In this document: in pieces, positions 1 through 11,312 of the stretch | How positions within the stretch are numbered: position 1 is the first letter of the stretch | Layout of the letters: each line of letters begins with the position of its first letter | Origin: Diplosphaera chodatii | Lineage: Eukaryota > Chlorophyta > Trebouxiophyceae > Prasiolales > Stichococcaceae | Direction of reading: 5' to 3' | DNA: 64,000 nt | Assembly: GCA_032358165.1 (NCBI GenBank) | Contig: JAALGY010000059.1 | Coordinates: forward strand, 1 to 64,000 | Notes under the pieces: model-generated | Told to the model about the DNA's origin: nothing | Databases searched by the model: none | The model's input: the letters and a program-made list of their open reading frames with translations, nothing else | Program-made: the position numbers and the translations under genes

Positions 1-290
1 CTAAACCTAAACCCTAAACCCTAAACCCTAAACCCTAAACCCTAAACCCTAAACCCTAAACCCTAACCCTAAACCCTAAACCCTAAAACCCTAAACCCTA
101 AACCCTAAACCCTAAACCCTAAACCCTAAACCCTAAACCCTAAACCCTAACCCTAAACCCTAAACCCTAAACCCTAAACCCTAAACCCTAAACCCTAAAC
201 CTGAACCCCAAACCCTAACCCTAAACCCTAAACCCTTGACCCCCCAAAACCTAAACCCTAAACCCCCAAAACCTAACCCCTAAACCCTAA
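1..290. repeat. telomeric repeat array (CCCTAAA)n
   Basis: The first 230 bases are almost pure tandem CCCTAAA, the C-rich strand of the plant/green-algal telomere repeat TTTAGGG. The C-rich strand reads 5'->3' into the sequence, so this is a left chromosome end. Occasional 6-mers (CCCTAA) and 8-mers (CCCTAAAA) occur inside. From about 200 to 290 the array degenerates (CCCCAAA, CTGAACC, CCCCCCAAAACC) before the subtelomeric satellite starts. The true chromosome end may extend beyond base 1. Confidence 0.98.
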
Positions 291-2790
291 GCCGGCTGTG
301 TGGGTCGTTCAGCACAGCAGCAGTAACCTTGGTACAAGGCAACTGCAGGGCCATCGCCAGAAATACGCACCCTGGACTCTGGCTACGCTGCGTCTGGCAT
401 CGCTTTCTCCCTCGGCGGCAACGCCTCTGGCGGACAGGCCGCGCGGAGCACCTGCAACCTGCACGCAGCTCCCAGGGTCGTTCAGCACAGCATCAGTGGC
501 TCCGATGCAAGGCAAATTCAGGGCAAGCATGTAGAACATGCACCCTGGTCTCTGGGGATGGTGCACGCGGCGCTGCTGGGTCGCCAAGAGCCACCCACAC
601 CGGCATACAGCCACGGCGGCCATCCCAAAGCTGCACCCAGCTGTGCCGGTCGTTCTGCAGGTCACCAGTGACTCTGACTGAGGCCACCTGCAGAGCAAAC
701 AGAAGAAACGGTCGCCCTGGTCTCTGGGCATGGGGTGGCCGGTGCCGCTGTGTACTGGGCAGCGGTCTGGCGGCAGAAGGCTGCGCACAGCACCTGACAG
801 CTGCGGCCAGCTGTGCCAGTCGTTCAGCACGTCATCAGTGGGCCAAAAGGCAGCCCAGGGTGAGGCCATTGGACAGAAACATGCACCCTGGTCTCTGGGT
901 ATGCTGCGCCCAGTGCTGTGGGGTGTCCATACAACGCTGCCGTCGGCAGACCATCCGCGCAGAACACCCATAAACCTGCACGCAGCTGTGCCAGTCGTTC
1001 AGCACGTCATCAGTGGCCAAAAGGCAGCCCAGGGGGAGGCCATTGGACAGAAACATGCACCCTGGTCTCTCTGGGTATGAGCACGCCGGTGCTGCCACCC
1101 CCTTGACGACAGCTGTGTGACGGCAAACAAGCCCCGCAGGGCACCTGACAACTGCAGCCAGTTGTGCGAGTCGTTCAGCACATCGCGACTGGCCCCGATG
1201 CAAGCCAGATCCAGGGCACTCGGCAGGATTGCTCACCCTGGTCTCTGGCTATGAGCATCCCGATGCCGTTCCACCCTCAGCAGGGATGCCCGAGGCAAAC
1301 AGGCCGCGCAGGGCACCTGCAACCTGCAAGCAAGTGCGCAAGTCGTTTCACACGTCATCAGGGGCCTCGATGCATGCCATATGCAGGGCAATCAGGAGAC
1401 ACGCTCACCCTGGTCTCTGGGTACGAGCTGGGCGGTGCTGCTGGGCCCGCAGCAGCATGCGCCTGAGACGGCAGATTGCGCAGAGCACATGTAACCTGCA
1501 CGAGGTCGGCACAGTGATTCAGCAGGGCTGCAGCGAGCTCAGTCCCACCCAGATCCATGGCAGGCAGAAGGAACGGGCACCCTGGTCTCTGAATGCAGCA
1601 TGCCAGGCGCTGCCGGGTGCTTGGCAGCATGCGCTGGCGTCAGAAGGCAACGCAAGGTGGCTGCATCGCGCACGCAGCCGTCAGAGTCGTTCAGCGTGTC
1701 ATCAGTGGCTCAAACGCACGCCAGCACCAGGGCCATCAGAACGAAAACTCACTTTGATCTCTGGATACAGCGCTCCCGTCAGGGCTGGCTCCAGGGCAGC
1801 AACAGCGTCAACTTGCAGCGGCACCGGCTGTCGAATCCCTGGAAGCACAATCTGTGCCAGTGTTAGCAGGGCTGTGATGAGCCCAGTACCACACAAATCC
1901 AGGGCGGACAGCAGAAACGGTCGCCCTGGTCTCAGGACATGAGCATCCCGGCGCTGTTGGGTATCATTCTACAGTGCGGGCGGCAAGCAAGCCGCCAAGG
2001 GGACACTCAATCTGCAGGCAACTTCCAGGGCTGTCCAGCAGGTCATCAACGGCCGTGATGCAGCCCAAATGCAGAGCAGTGCACAGAAAGGCTCACCTTG
2101 GTCTTTGGCTACGTGCGTCCGCGCGTTGCTGGGTTCTCGAGAGCTGCCGACGCCAACGCACCGCCGCACCGGCCACCCCGCAGGCGCAGCCACCGGTGCG
2201 AGTCATCCAGCGCGTCAAAAGGAGCCCTGATGCGACCCAAATCCAAGGCAGTCAGCAGGAGCGCCCGCCCTGGTTTCCCGGCATGAGCTGGCCGGTGCCG
2301 CTGTGTACTGGGCAGCGGTCTGGTGGCAGAAGGCTGCGCACAGCACCTGACAGCTGCTGCCGGCTGTTCCAATCGTTCAGCACGTGATCAATGGCCCTGA
2401 GGCAGGCTAGATGCAGGAAGATTCAGGATGAATACTCACCCTGGTCTCTGGGTGCAGCGTGCCCACCGCTGATGTGTCCTGGGCAGCGCATGACGGCACC
2501 AAAAGATCGCGCAGGGCACCTGCAAGTTGAATGCAGCCGTGAGAATTGGTCAGCATGTTAACAGGGGCCCTGATGCAACCCAGATCCAAAGCAGCCAGCA
2601 GAAACGCTGACCTTGGTCTCTGGATATGAGCTGTTCGGTGGTGTTTTGTCCTCCAGGGCTCCTACCGGACGCAAGGCCGCATGGGCGATCCCAAAGCTGC
2701 AGCCAGTTATGCCAATCGTTCAACACGTCATCAGGGGTCACAATGCAAGGCGCATGCGCCGGCATTCAGCGCAGCTGCCGCTGTGTGCTC
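291..2790. repeat. subtelomeric ~172-bp tandem satellite, about 15 units
   Basis: Two sequence anchors recur in register through this block. CACCCTGGTCTCTGG or a variant occurs near 370, 541, 714, 886, 1060, 1237, 1407, 1579, 1750, 1923, 2094, 2265, 2440 and 2611, a spacing of 170-177 bp. TCGTTCAGCACGTCATCAG or a variant lies about 65 bp before each (305, 478, 650, 821, 993, 1170, 1343, 1688, 2372, 2717 and weaker copies). A third anchor resembling GCAGGGCACCTGCAACCTGC lies in the rest of the unit. Most units are well diverged, but 817-903 and 990-1079 are nearly identical neighbours, and about 80 bp at 727-806 matches 2286-2365 with few changes nine units away. Open frames in the block are by-products of the repeat. 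Confidence 0.9.
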
Positions 2791-4673
2791 AACTCATGGC
2801 CTGCTCTGCATGCCAGGTCGCAGAGCATCAGAACACCGTGAAGGCAGCTGCTAAAATGCTCATGCTGCACACCGTTGCAGACGTTCACCCCGTTCTGACT
2901 GGGCGCTGCTGGCTGGTGCGCGGATGTGGTGTCAAGTAAGCCCACTGGCCGGATGGGCTGTCCTCGCTTCTGCTGCGGGCATCGCCCGGCAGCAGTGGTG
3001 CAGGAGTATTGCGGCTGCCGCGGCAACCGCCTCGCCAGCCGTCACCATCCGCCGCGGCGGTGGGGACGCTGGGGGGGCTGTGAGGCTGGGATGGCAGCGC
3101 GGATGGCCCGTCGCTGCATCAAATGCCGGGGCGCTGGCGACGGTGGCGGGTTGGGTGCTGGCGAAGGTGGCGGCCTTGGCGGCGGCGGCGGCAGGCTCAG
3201 ACGAGGGTGGGGAGCAGGGTGGATGACGGCCGTGGGGGTGTCGGGGACGACGCAGGCGGGCTGATTGATGGTGGTGACGTCGATGGACTGGTGGGCGGGC
3301 CAGCGCCAGTGGTCTGTGCATGTCCAGGGCGGCCCTGGGTGTTTCCAAGGGCGGCGGCGTGGGCGCCGTGCTCGCTAGGTAAAGCCCTGGGGGCTGGGGC
3401 TGGCAAAAGGGGTATGCGGCGGTGGGGGCGCCGGGCTCAGCGGACTATTTGGGGCTCGTCGGGGACGCGGGCTGCGCGGCGGTGGGTGCGGGCGGCGGGC
3501 TGGGCGGGCAGATCGGGTGCCGCCAGTTGACGGTGGCTGCGTGGCGGCGAAGGGCGCGTCCCCGTGTTGTTGACAGCAGCAGAGAGGGGCTGTCAGGCGG
3601 CGGAGCAGGTGTGCCAGACGGAGGGCAACACCCAGCAGCACTCACTCTGTACTCTGGTGATGCTGCTCCCGGTGCTCAGTGACTGGCAAAACCCATGCCA
3701 GCCTAAAACCGCTCTGGCCATTATGACCTGCACGCTGCTGGCACAGCCAGTCAGCTCTGCAGCACTGGCTTCCGGGCATGCCAATCACAAGGCGTAGCCG
3801 CAGCAGCAGCCACCATGTACTTCTTGCGAGGTGGGGGCTAAGCGCCATGCGGCTGTCCCCCCATCCATGCAGCGGCTCGATGCTTCAAACCATGGACAGT
3901 CAGCGCCGCCAGCAACAGTCTGCACCAGCACAGTCCTGCAGCTCAGCCTGATCGTCGCCAGAAGCGTCCCAGAACACTGACGGAATGGCTGGCAGCAGGA
4001 GTGATGCAGCATGCGCGTTGCATCTCAGGACTGCAACCTGTGCGCATTGACAACCTATGGGTGGTGCGCATGCCGAACCAACCGCCACACAAAGAGCTGC
4101 TGCATGAAGGCAACCCCCTGTAAGGCGGCTGCACGACCGTGCTCAGCATTATGAGGGTAAGAGCCAGGCCTGCAAGTCAGTGCACCGATGGACAACTGGC
4201 TAAATCTTAACAACGAACAGCCAGCAAGGCTGATTCTCGCTGCGTTTTGGATGTACTCACGCAAAGTCAAGCGTTGAGCGTTGATTATTGAACTGCCAGG
4301 ACATTGCTGCACCCGGCTTAATGTTGCATATGTGTACAGGGTGCCAGTTCCGACACCCAGCGACCCGAAAGTAGCATATCAATGCCCCGCTAATTTATGC
4401 CTTGATGGTGGTTTTGCTAGGTCACAAGATAGGATGCAGTTCCGCTGCATGTAGCACCACATCCGTTGATGACCATACTGTGGCGCTGCCAACATACCGA
4501 AGGGTAAAAATGGTGGTATACAAGGGCTACTGTGGCATGCTGCCGGGCGGTCCTTGCTTGCACAACCCATTGCTGAAAAGTCTGACAACTGGAATGCCAT
4601 ACACAGATATGCTCTTTTGCGCGCTCAAGCATGATACCATGGGTTCGGCTGACAATGCACCATCGTAGTCATA
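2791..4673. other. gene-free subtelomeric transition
   Basis: No open frame here can be joined by splice sites into a credible protein, and no family is recognisable on either strand. The satellite fades out near 2780. A G-rich block (listed separately) covers 2950-3570. The rest, 3570-4673, is mixed sequence of ordinary composition leading to the 3' end of the DUS3 gene. I see no tRNA, transposon terminus or long repeat in it. Confidence 0.6.
2950..3570 (+). other. very G-rich, strand-skewed block
   Basis: The plus strand is dominated by G with many GGG and GGCGG runs (for example around 3065-3080, 3170-3200 and 3410-3500), far more G than C on this strand. Reading frames on both strands translate to low-complexity Gly/Ala/Arg or Pro/Ala/His/Arg text without splice-supported continuation. 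It may be a CpG-rich or G-quadruplex-prone spacer between satellite and first gene. A degenerate coding origin cannot be excluded. Confidence 0.5.
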
Positions 4674-7600
4674 TCAGCCGTTGGCGCCGTCATCTGCTGC
4701 CAGGGCCATGTCCGCCTCCGAGCGGGCGCTGGTCTGCAGGATGGACCCCCAACGAAGCCGTCAGCACTGTGCGTATACATGCAGGTCATGCATGAAAGGC
4801 ACTGCACGTTCAGGAACGCCTGAGAACACGCAGCACCAGCCCAGGCATGCCGTCACCTGCGCCTTGTGCTTGGGCTGGAAGCGGAAGCCGGGCGGCGGCG
4901 GCCCCAGCAGCCGCTCCGAGATGGCGACCCAGCTGCGCGGGTCGTCCGACGCCAGCAGCGTCTCCAGGTCGCTCCGGCCCACGATGCCCGGGTTGCGCCA
5001 GTTGAGGTGCGCGGCCTGCAGGTGGGCATAAATGCCTTGAACCAGCCACTGCCTGATGCAAGAGCGCTGGGCAGTCAGATGTGCAGTCGCTGTGCCGGCA
5101 GCTGAGCAGCGCACACCAGTCAACTTGCCTGTGACGCGGTCTCCAGCAGCCCCACGGGGATGTAGCGGTGCGTGAAGGACAGCCACTCCAGCAGGAAGCG
5201 CCTGCAGGGTGCGCAGTTCTGATATGGCACCATTTCAGGCTGTATTTGCCACCAGTTCTGCAGGCAGTAGCGGCACCAGACGCAGGGTAAGGCAGCACTG
5301 GCAGCTACGGCCATACCTGGTGGTCTCCACGCCCTTTGAATCCGACCCCCAGTGTGTGAGGCCATAGGCGCAGAAGTCCTTGAAGAGATCCAGCCGCTCC
5401 TGCGCTGAGATGTCCCAGTGCCGGCGCTCCTGCAGCAGGATGCAAACGCAGGCTCTGGTGGGATGAGTGGCTGTATAACCAGACGTTGGAAGAAGCCAGC
5501 AGACGCCAGCTGACTCTGACCTTGATCTCAGCGAAGATCCAGGGTTTAATGAGCGCCGCACGGCCGATCATAAGCGTTGCCAGCCCAGAGTCGCCGCCCA
5601 GCAGAGATTCCCACTGCTCGTAATTGTACACATCGCCGTTGCCGAGGACCTGAAAACCCTGCAGGGGACGCAATGGCGCTGTACTACGTTTTTTGTGCTC
5701 TGGCGCGCCATCAGGACTCGCTTCACCGATGGCGATGGCAGACAAGTTTCTGGCCATCACACCCGCTCATTCTGCAGGTGCAGCGCACCTCTGGCACGGC
5801 GGACGCACATCGCTGGATATACTCCCAGTCCGCCAGCTTGGAGTACCTGGGCGTTGCAGATATTCAGGTTGACAAGAGCATTAGAGGTGCTGCAGGCGCG
5901 ATGCCAGCACAGCGGCACCAGCAGCAGATGGCGGCTGCACGTGCGCAAGATGGTCATAGGCCTGCAGCCGAGCACTTGGCCCTGCCAGGCATACCGCTGT
6001 TGACGGGTGCGGCCGTGCAGCGTGACGGCGGCTGCGCCCCAGCCCTGCGCTTGCGGCAGGAGGTCGTGCGCGATGTCCTTCCCGTCGTTGTACCCCTGCA
6101 CGGAGCATATCCTGACAGCGCATCAGTGACGGCTGCCACTTCAGGAGAATCTGCATGCAACCTGCTGCAGCATCAGTAGGGGTCGTGCTGCAGCCATTCT
6201 GCAGGGTATGGCATCCAGCACAGGTGCTGCGGTGGCTCCTAACAAAAACAACAGCTGCATTAGGTTGACAGCAAGACCAGAGCGCCGGCTCGGTAGAGAG
6301 CCAGGTCTCCTCCAAAGTGCCAGAGTCCTGCTGTGGCAAGCAGTAGCAATGCACCTTGCGTGTCTTGAAGGTGAGCGGCGCCGTCAGGCAGCGCGACGCC
6401 GCGCGGACCACGTCGGCCATCTTGCCGGGCCGCTGCAGCAGCGCGGAGCCGGCGCCCTTGTTGCACACCAGGTCGATGGGGCACCCCATGTTGATGTCCT
6501 GCATATGGCGGTACATCACTGACAGGCCTGTGAGGGCAGCGCATCATATGCAACCAACAGCTGCGATGGTCGACAGCCGTGGAAGCCTGCACAGCTGCTA
6601 CGCAGAGCAGCTCAATGATCTGGTGCAGCATGCCCTGTTCCGCTCACCACAAAGTCGACATCGACGCACTCGTCCAGCAGCTGGCAGCACCGCGCCACAG
6701 CGTCCGGAAAGCCACCGCAGATCTGCAGTGTTCCACAGCAGCATCAGCGTAGTCGGCAGTGTCTCAGGAGCCACAGCCCAGCCTTTCACTTTGAACAGTC
6801 ATGAGTAGCAGACACGCCGTCAGTACAGGCTGCAACCCAGACACTTGTTCAGGGCTGCAGGGGGCGACCTGCACGCCGAACAGGTCCTCGCAGGGGTGGC
6901 GGCGCAGCAGCGCCCACTCCGACGTCTGCCCCTGGATCAGGTTGGTCGCCATCGCCATCTCGCCGCACGTCACATCCACGCCCAGCCCCTTGCACACCCG
7001 CCTGCAGGTGTGCAGAAGCACTTGGGCTGCCACAGATCTGTTTCAAGCTGGCCAGGTCTCTATGTGACACGACGCTGCCACAGGGCAGCACCCAGCAAGA
7101 CAGCAGACCCCTGGTTGCTGACGCATGACGTTCTGCAGGCGGTTGACGATGTGAGACAATGGCAAGGCAGTACGGGCATCGCTGGGAGCAACTGCTGGTG
7201 TGGGCCATCATCAGCACTATCACTGGGCTCGCGCTGCAGGTCGACCTGCGCTGCCAGCAGACAGCAAACTGCACGCGTGACATGGCAGTGCAAGGCGCAC
7301 CTGAAGGGCAGGTTGCCGACGGTGGTCAGCGGCGCCAGGTACGACTTGCCCCGCAGGTCCAGCCGCCTCTTCTCAGCGGGCCGCAGCGGGCCGTCAGGCG
7401 TGTCTGCACCTGACGCCGCCTGCGCCCTGATGTCGAACAGCGGCTGCGGCTGTGCTGTGCTGTCTGCGAGTACGGCGGCTGGCGCAGCTGCTGCCGGCGC
7501 TGTGCTGCCGTCCGCTGCAGCTGCTGAGGGGTCTTCTGCTGGCGGGTCCCCTGCTGGCGGGACAGGCGACTGCGCTGTGTGCACAGCACTGTCGCCTGCG

Positions 7601-9507
7601 GCGCTGCCGTTCGCAGTCACCTGGCCAGCTTCTGCTGCTGCATGGCTGGGGTCTGCACCGTCCAGCCGCTGCCGCTTGGCAACAGGGCCGGCAGCGGCGG
7701 CCGCCGGCGCCTCATCACCCGACAGCTCCGCATCCGCGGCGGCTGCGACCGCTGCCCGCTGCGACGTGCCGTTCGACTGCAGCTGCTGCTGCTGCTGATG
7801 CTGATGCTGCTGCTGCTGCTGGTGGCGGCGCTGCGCCTTGGCGGTGGACGCCTGCACCTGCCGCCCGGCCTTCACGCCCAGCGCCGCCAGCACGCCATCC
7901 GCACGGCTGAAGTCGTATGTGTTCTTCCTGCGCGCCAGGATACCAAGTACCTTTATGGCTGTCGACTCCAGCTGCTTTCAAGGCTTGACCGATATGCAGA
8001 GCAGGCTCAATTAAATTCCTGCAGTTTGTGGCTCGATATTGGAGGCAGCTCAGTCGCCAGGACACATGCAATGCAGCAGGCACACCTGAGCCGGATCTGC
8101 ACGTCCTTGAGCAGGGTGTTGGTGCTCTCCGGCAAAGCCACCGCCACCGGCAGCTCCTCAGTCGGCGGGGTTGCTGCTGCTGTCTGTCCTGCACCTCCGC
8201 CGCCGGCGCCGCCAACACCATGAAGCCAGGCTGCGTCGCTGCTTGCTGCTGCACCACCTTCGCTGCCTGCCGGTGTGGGCTGCTGCAGGTGCGCATCCTC
8301 TGTGGGGGCAGCAGCGGCAGCGTCAGCGGCTTGTACAACCGCCGCTGCCGCTGCTGACGCTGCAGTCTCGCTGGAGCGCTGCAGCGGCGCTGTGCTGCCG
8401 GCAGCCCAGGCGGCATCCTCCGGCTGCGCTGCGCCACCCGCAGCATCTGGGCGAAGCACGGCAGCCGGCTGTGCTGCTGCATCTGGCACAAGGACTGCGC
8501 TGTCAGCATCCACCGTCGCCTCGCTGCTGGCCGCGGCTGCGGCGGGCTCTGCTGCTGCAGTTGCTGCGCTGCCATTTTGCTGAGGCAGCGGCTGCGGTGC
8601 GATCAGGTACTGCTGCGTCAGCTGGTCGGGGCTGGCGTGCTTGGAAGCCCAGCGGCAGGTGATGCCTGCATGGTGGGACAGGCAGTGCAAGCGCATTGTC
8701 AACACCAGCAGCGGTCGACACTGTACATGGACAGCAAGCAGGGTCGTCGCACATCCATCTTGCCGCAGGTAATGATGGTTCCGTTTTGAGGCAGCTATCA
8801 GAATGATGAGCTTGGCACGGCTGGTTGCCCGTGCCCTGTGCTGTGAGGTGCAGACTCCCACCGTATGGGCATGCGCTCGCGGCTGAGAAGGGGCAGCAGC
8901 CGGGCAGGTCAAGCGGCCGCGCTGCGATGTATGCGGCCACGTCATGCGAGAAGCGGCAGCCGTCGCCAAAGCGGCAGCGGCCCAGCGCAAAGCTGGAGCA
9001 CAGCTCCGTGCTCGTCGCCCGTGCCTCCTTGCGGTCCTGCAGGTGTGGTAAGATTGAGCTGACAGGCAGATGTCATACAATGCATTGTGCCACAGGTGGC
9101 CGAGCAGCACTGATCGGAATGCGCAACATGCTGCCCCGATCTGCCTGATGAAGGGAGGCATCCGAGATCCCAAGTTATTCAGCGCCAGCACTTGATAGCG
9201 CAAGGGCTGCACGTTCAGCTGGGCATGCAACACCCTGCCGCACAGCGCCGCTGTCCTGTCAAGCAGCACTGCCATCGTGTGTGATGATGTCCGGGCAGCT
9301 CAGCCCCACGCTCACCTTTTGCTGCTGGCGCCGGCTGCGCTTCTTGGCAGTCTGTGGCTGGTGCTTGCCACCGGCGTCTACATGCGCAGCGGCGTCGGCT
9401 ACGGCGTCCGCCGGTGCTGCCGCAGAGCCCAGCACCGCCTCCACCACCACTTTCACGCCCGCCTTTCGGATGTAGTCGGGCTTCACGGGCGCTACACCGC
9501 TGGCCAT
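4674..9507 (-). CDS. DUS3: tRNA-dihydrouridine(47) synthase, DUS3 type (14 exons)
   Basis: Flavoenzyme that reduces uridine to dihydrouridine in tRNA. Exons (5' to 3'): 9316-9507, 8862-9036, 8086-8665, 7301-7927, 6869-7001, 6648-6722, 6355-6498, 5995-6095, 5789-5846, 5521-5649 (or from 5658), 5317-5429, 5129-5201, 4857-5015, 4674-4733; 872 aa with every phase consistent. The ATG at 9507 has a good context (ACCATGG). Two CCCH zinc fingers lie at about 77-95 and 112-132 and are typical of eukaryotic DUS3. A low-complexity Ala/Gln/Pro linker follows (about 135-505). The TIM-barrel domain begins with [17 protein letters not shown] and carries [17 protein letters not shown], whose GCP cysteine (about 600) is catalytic in the family, then [29 protein letters not shown] and PKHKA near the end. 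Intron 12 has a GC donor. Divergent from the methyltransferase gene. Confidence 0.95.
7783..7821. repeat. CTG/CAG microsatellite coding polyglutamine in DUS3
   Basis: Interrupted CTG repeat on the plus strand. On the coding (minus) strand it encodes a His/Gln-rich run within the long linker of the DUS3 protein. It lies in exon 4, well before the catalytic barrel, so length change here should not affect catalysis directly. Confidence 0.85.
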
Positions 9508-9897
9508 GGTCACATGCGTTGCTCAGCTACACGCAAGCTGCAGGCTGCATGTGCAGCCTGATGTGCTGCTGTTGCAGGTGTGCCAGCGCGACCCGCCGTG
9601 CACAAACGAGGGGTCTGCCCTGCTTTGCGGATCTGAACGGTGATGCTAGACCTTCTCGCAATGTTGGTATGGCGAACGCCTTGCACAACAGTCGGCGGTA
9701 GTCGGCGGGCGCTGCCCACCTGGCTCCACATCAGCATGTGATCGCTGCCATCATGTGCACTCGTACAATTCCGCTTGTGCTCCCACCGTCGATGGTACCG
9801 TTGTGGATGTGCGCAACTGTCCGCTGATCAGTCAAGCAGCGCGGCCTCAGGTCATGTTGCTTGGGGCGATGCAGCATCTTGGCTGCCAGCTGTGAGC
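9508..9897. promoter_or_regulatory. divergent intergenic region between DUS3 and methyltransferase
   Basis: About 390 bp separate the start codons of two genes transcribed away from each other, so the promoters and 5' leaders of both must lie here or overlap the first exons. I see no recognisable TATA box or named element; the region is inferred to be regulatory only from gene orientation. Confidence 0.45.
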
Positions 9898-11312
9898 ATG
9901 TCAAAGCAGCATTCAAACTACACTGCAGCCAGCTACCTGTGCAATGCACGCTGGCATAAACCCCGCGATGCACTGCTTATCGTAGTGTCACTTGTAGTCG
10001 GCGCGCTGATCGGACACAGCGGCCTGCAGTGGAAGTCGCAATGGAGCTGGGATGCGCAAACAGGTGCACTCTCGATCGACCTGCACACATGCGATCACTG
10101 GGTTTGTATGCGCAACATGCCAAATAGCGCCATCTGATGTCCTGCTGTGGGTTCTGCACGGCTGCAGGCTCGCACGCAGGGCGCGCCCCGACCCTCATCG
10201 CGCCCCGATTCAACTTCAGCCGCTCGGAGGCAAACTACCACAGGCAGCAGCGAACAGCGTTTCAGTGGCTCAAGGACCACCCGCATGCGCGGCCGACCAG
10301 CGACATGTGGTACCTCATGGGCCCCTTCTACGAGTGCCCGGGGCGCCGACGCATCGGGAAGCCCATCGACGGAGGTCAGCATCAGCTCGCTCTGCGTGCT
10401 GTACTGTGCAGGACGGCATACCTGTGTGTGTTTTCACGCACACAGCCCCGGCATGTATATACTGTGCGCAGCGCCGATCACCAACGTGGTGATTGGCGAG
10501 CTGAGACGACCATGCGGTGTTCACGCATAGGCAAGTGGGTGTGCGCCCCGGAGCAGCTGCTGTCGCACGCCGGGTGCGTGGTGTTCTCGGTGGGCTCGCG
10601 GGGCGAGACGTCCTTCGAGTCTGCCGTGCTGTCAGAGTTCCCGCACTGCCAGATGCACACCTTTGACCCGACGCTCACGCCCAAGGTCGCCGCCAAGGTG
10701 CGATGTCTGCTGTTGCCATGCGCAATGTCACTCTGCATCGCAGGTCTGAACATGCAGACCAGCATGTGGTCGGCCTCTGGCGCCACGCTGCTGTCATGAG
10801 GGCTGCCAAGCTGTTGCAGCTGCGCTACAAAATACTGCATGACTTGCAACCCTCCTCAGCCGCATCACCATTGCAAGCGCCATCCGCTGCAGGTGCGGCG
10901 GGTGTCCGGTGTGACGTTCCACCCCCTGGGCGTCGTGAGCGCCAAGGCGCTGCGGCGCGCCGGCTCAAACTTCACGACCCTGGCGGGCAGCATGGCGGCC
11001 GCCAACGTCAGCTGGATAGACGTGCTGAAGATGGACATCGAGGGCAGCGAGTGGGGCGTGTTCCTGGAGCTGCTGGACAGCGCAGCGCAGCTGCCATTCA
11101 CGCAGATACAACTAGAGGTCCACACCAGCGTGATCAGCGGCGGGCCCGCCGGGCCCAGAGCCAGGCAGCTCTTGACGCAGTTCTTCACCGGCATGCACGC
11201 CGCTGGGTATCGGGTCTTCTCGGTCGAGCCCAACTACGAAACGAAGGCCCCGTGCCTGGAGTATGCATTCGTCAAGGTCGATGGCAGCGGCCGCTTCATC
11301 CGGGGCGCGTGA
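9898..11312 (+). CDS. membrane-anchored methyltransferase (METTL24/FkbM-like), 4 exons
   Basis: Exons 9898-10063, 10168-10374, 10531-10697 and 10893-11312 join in phase to give 319 aa. The N-terminus is a signal anchor: basic MSKQHSNY...KPR followed by a hydrophobic helix (about 24-44, ALLIVVSLVVGALIG), predicting a type II membrane protein of the ER/Golgi. The core matches the Methyltransf_22/METTL24-like group: MGPFYECPGRRRIG, then IDGGKWVC across intron 2, a VFSVGSRGETSFE motif I (SAM binding), and WIDVLKMDIEGSEW, the DxEGxE signature shared with FkbM methyltransferases. Substrate unknown; in related proteins it is thought to be a glycan or other secretory molecule. A TGTAA polyadenylation-type signal follows at 11544. 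Family placement is from motif recognition; function is inference. Confidence 0.85.

Noticed and set aside
298..2939. Many open frames of 60-240 codons on both strands
   Set aside because: They coincide with the 172-bp satellite (172-173 bp is not a multiple of 3, so each frame changes from unit to unit), carry no recognisable domain and overlap on opposite strands.
2926..3682. Gly/Ala/Arg-rich and Pro/Ala/His-rich open frames
   Set aside because: Low-complexity translation of a G-rich block; present on both strands and without splice-supported partners.
6845..7798. Long plus-strand open frame of 317 codons
   Set aside because: It is the antisense of DUS3 exons 4 and 5, whose minus-strand frame has conserved family motifs.
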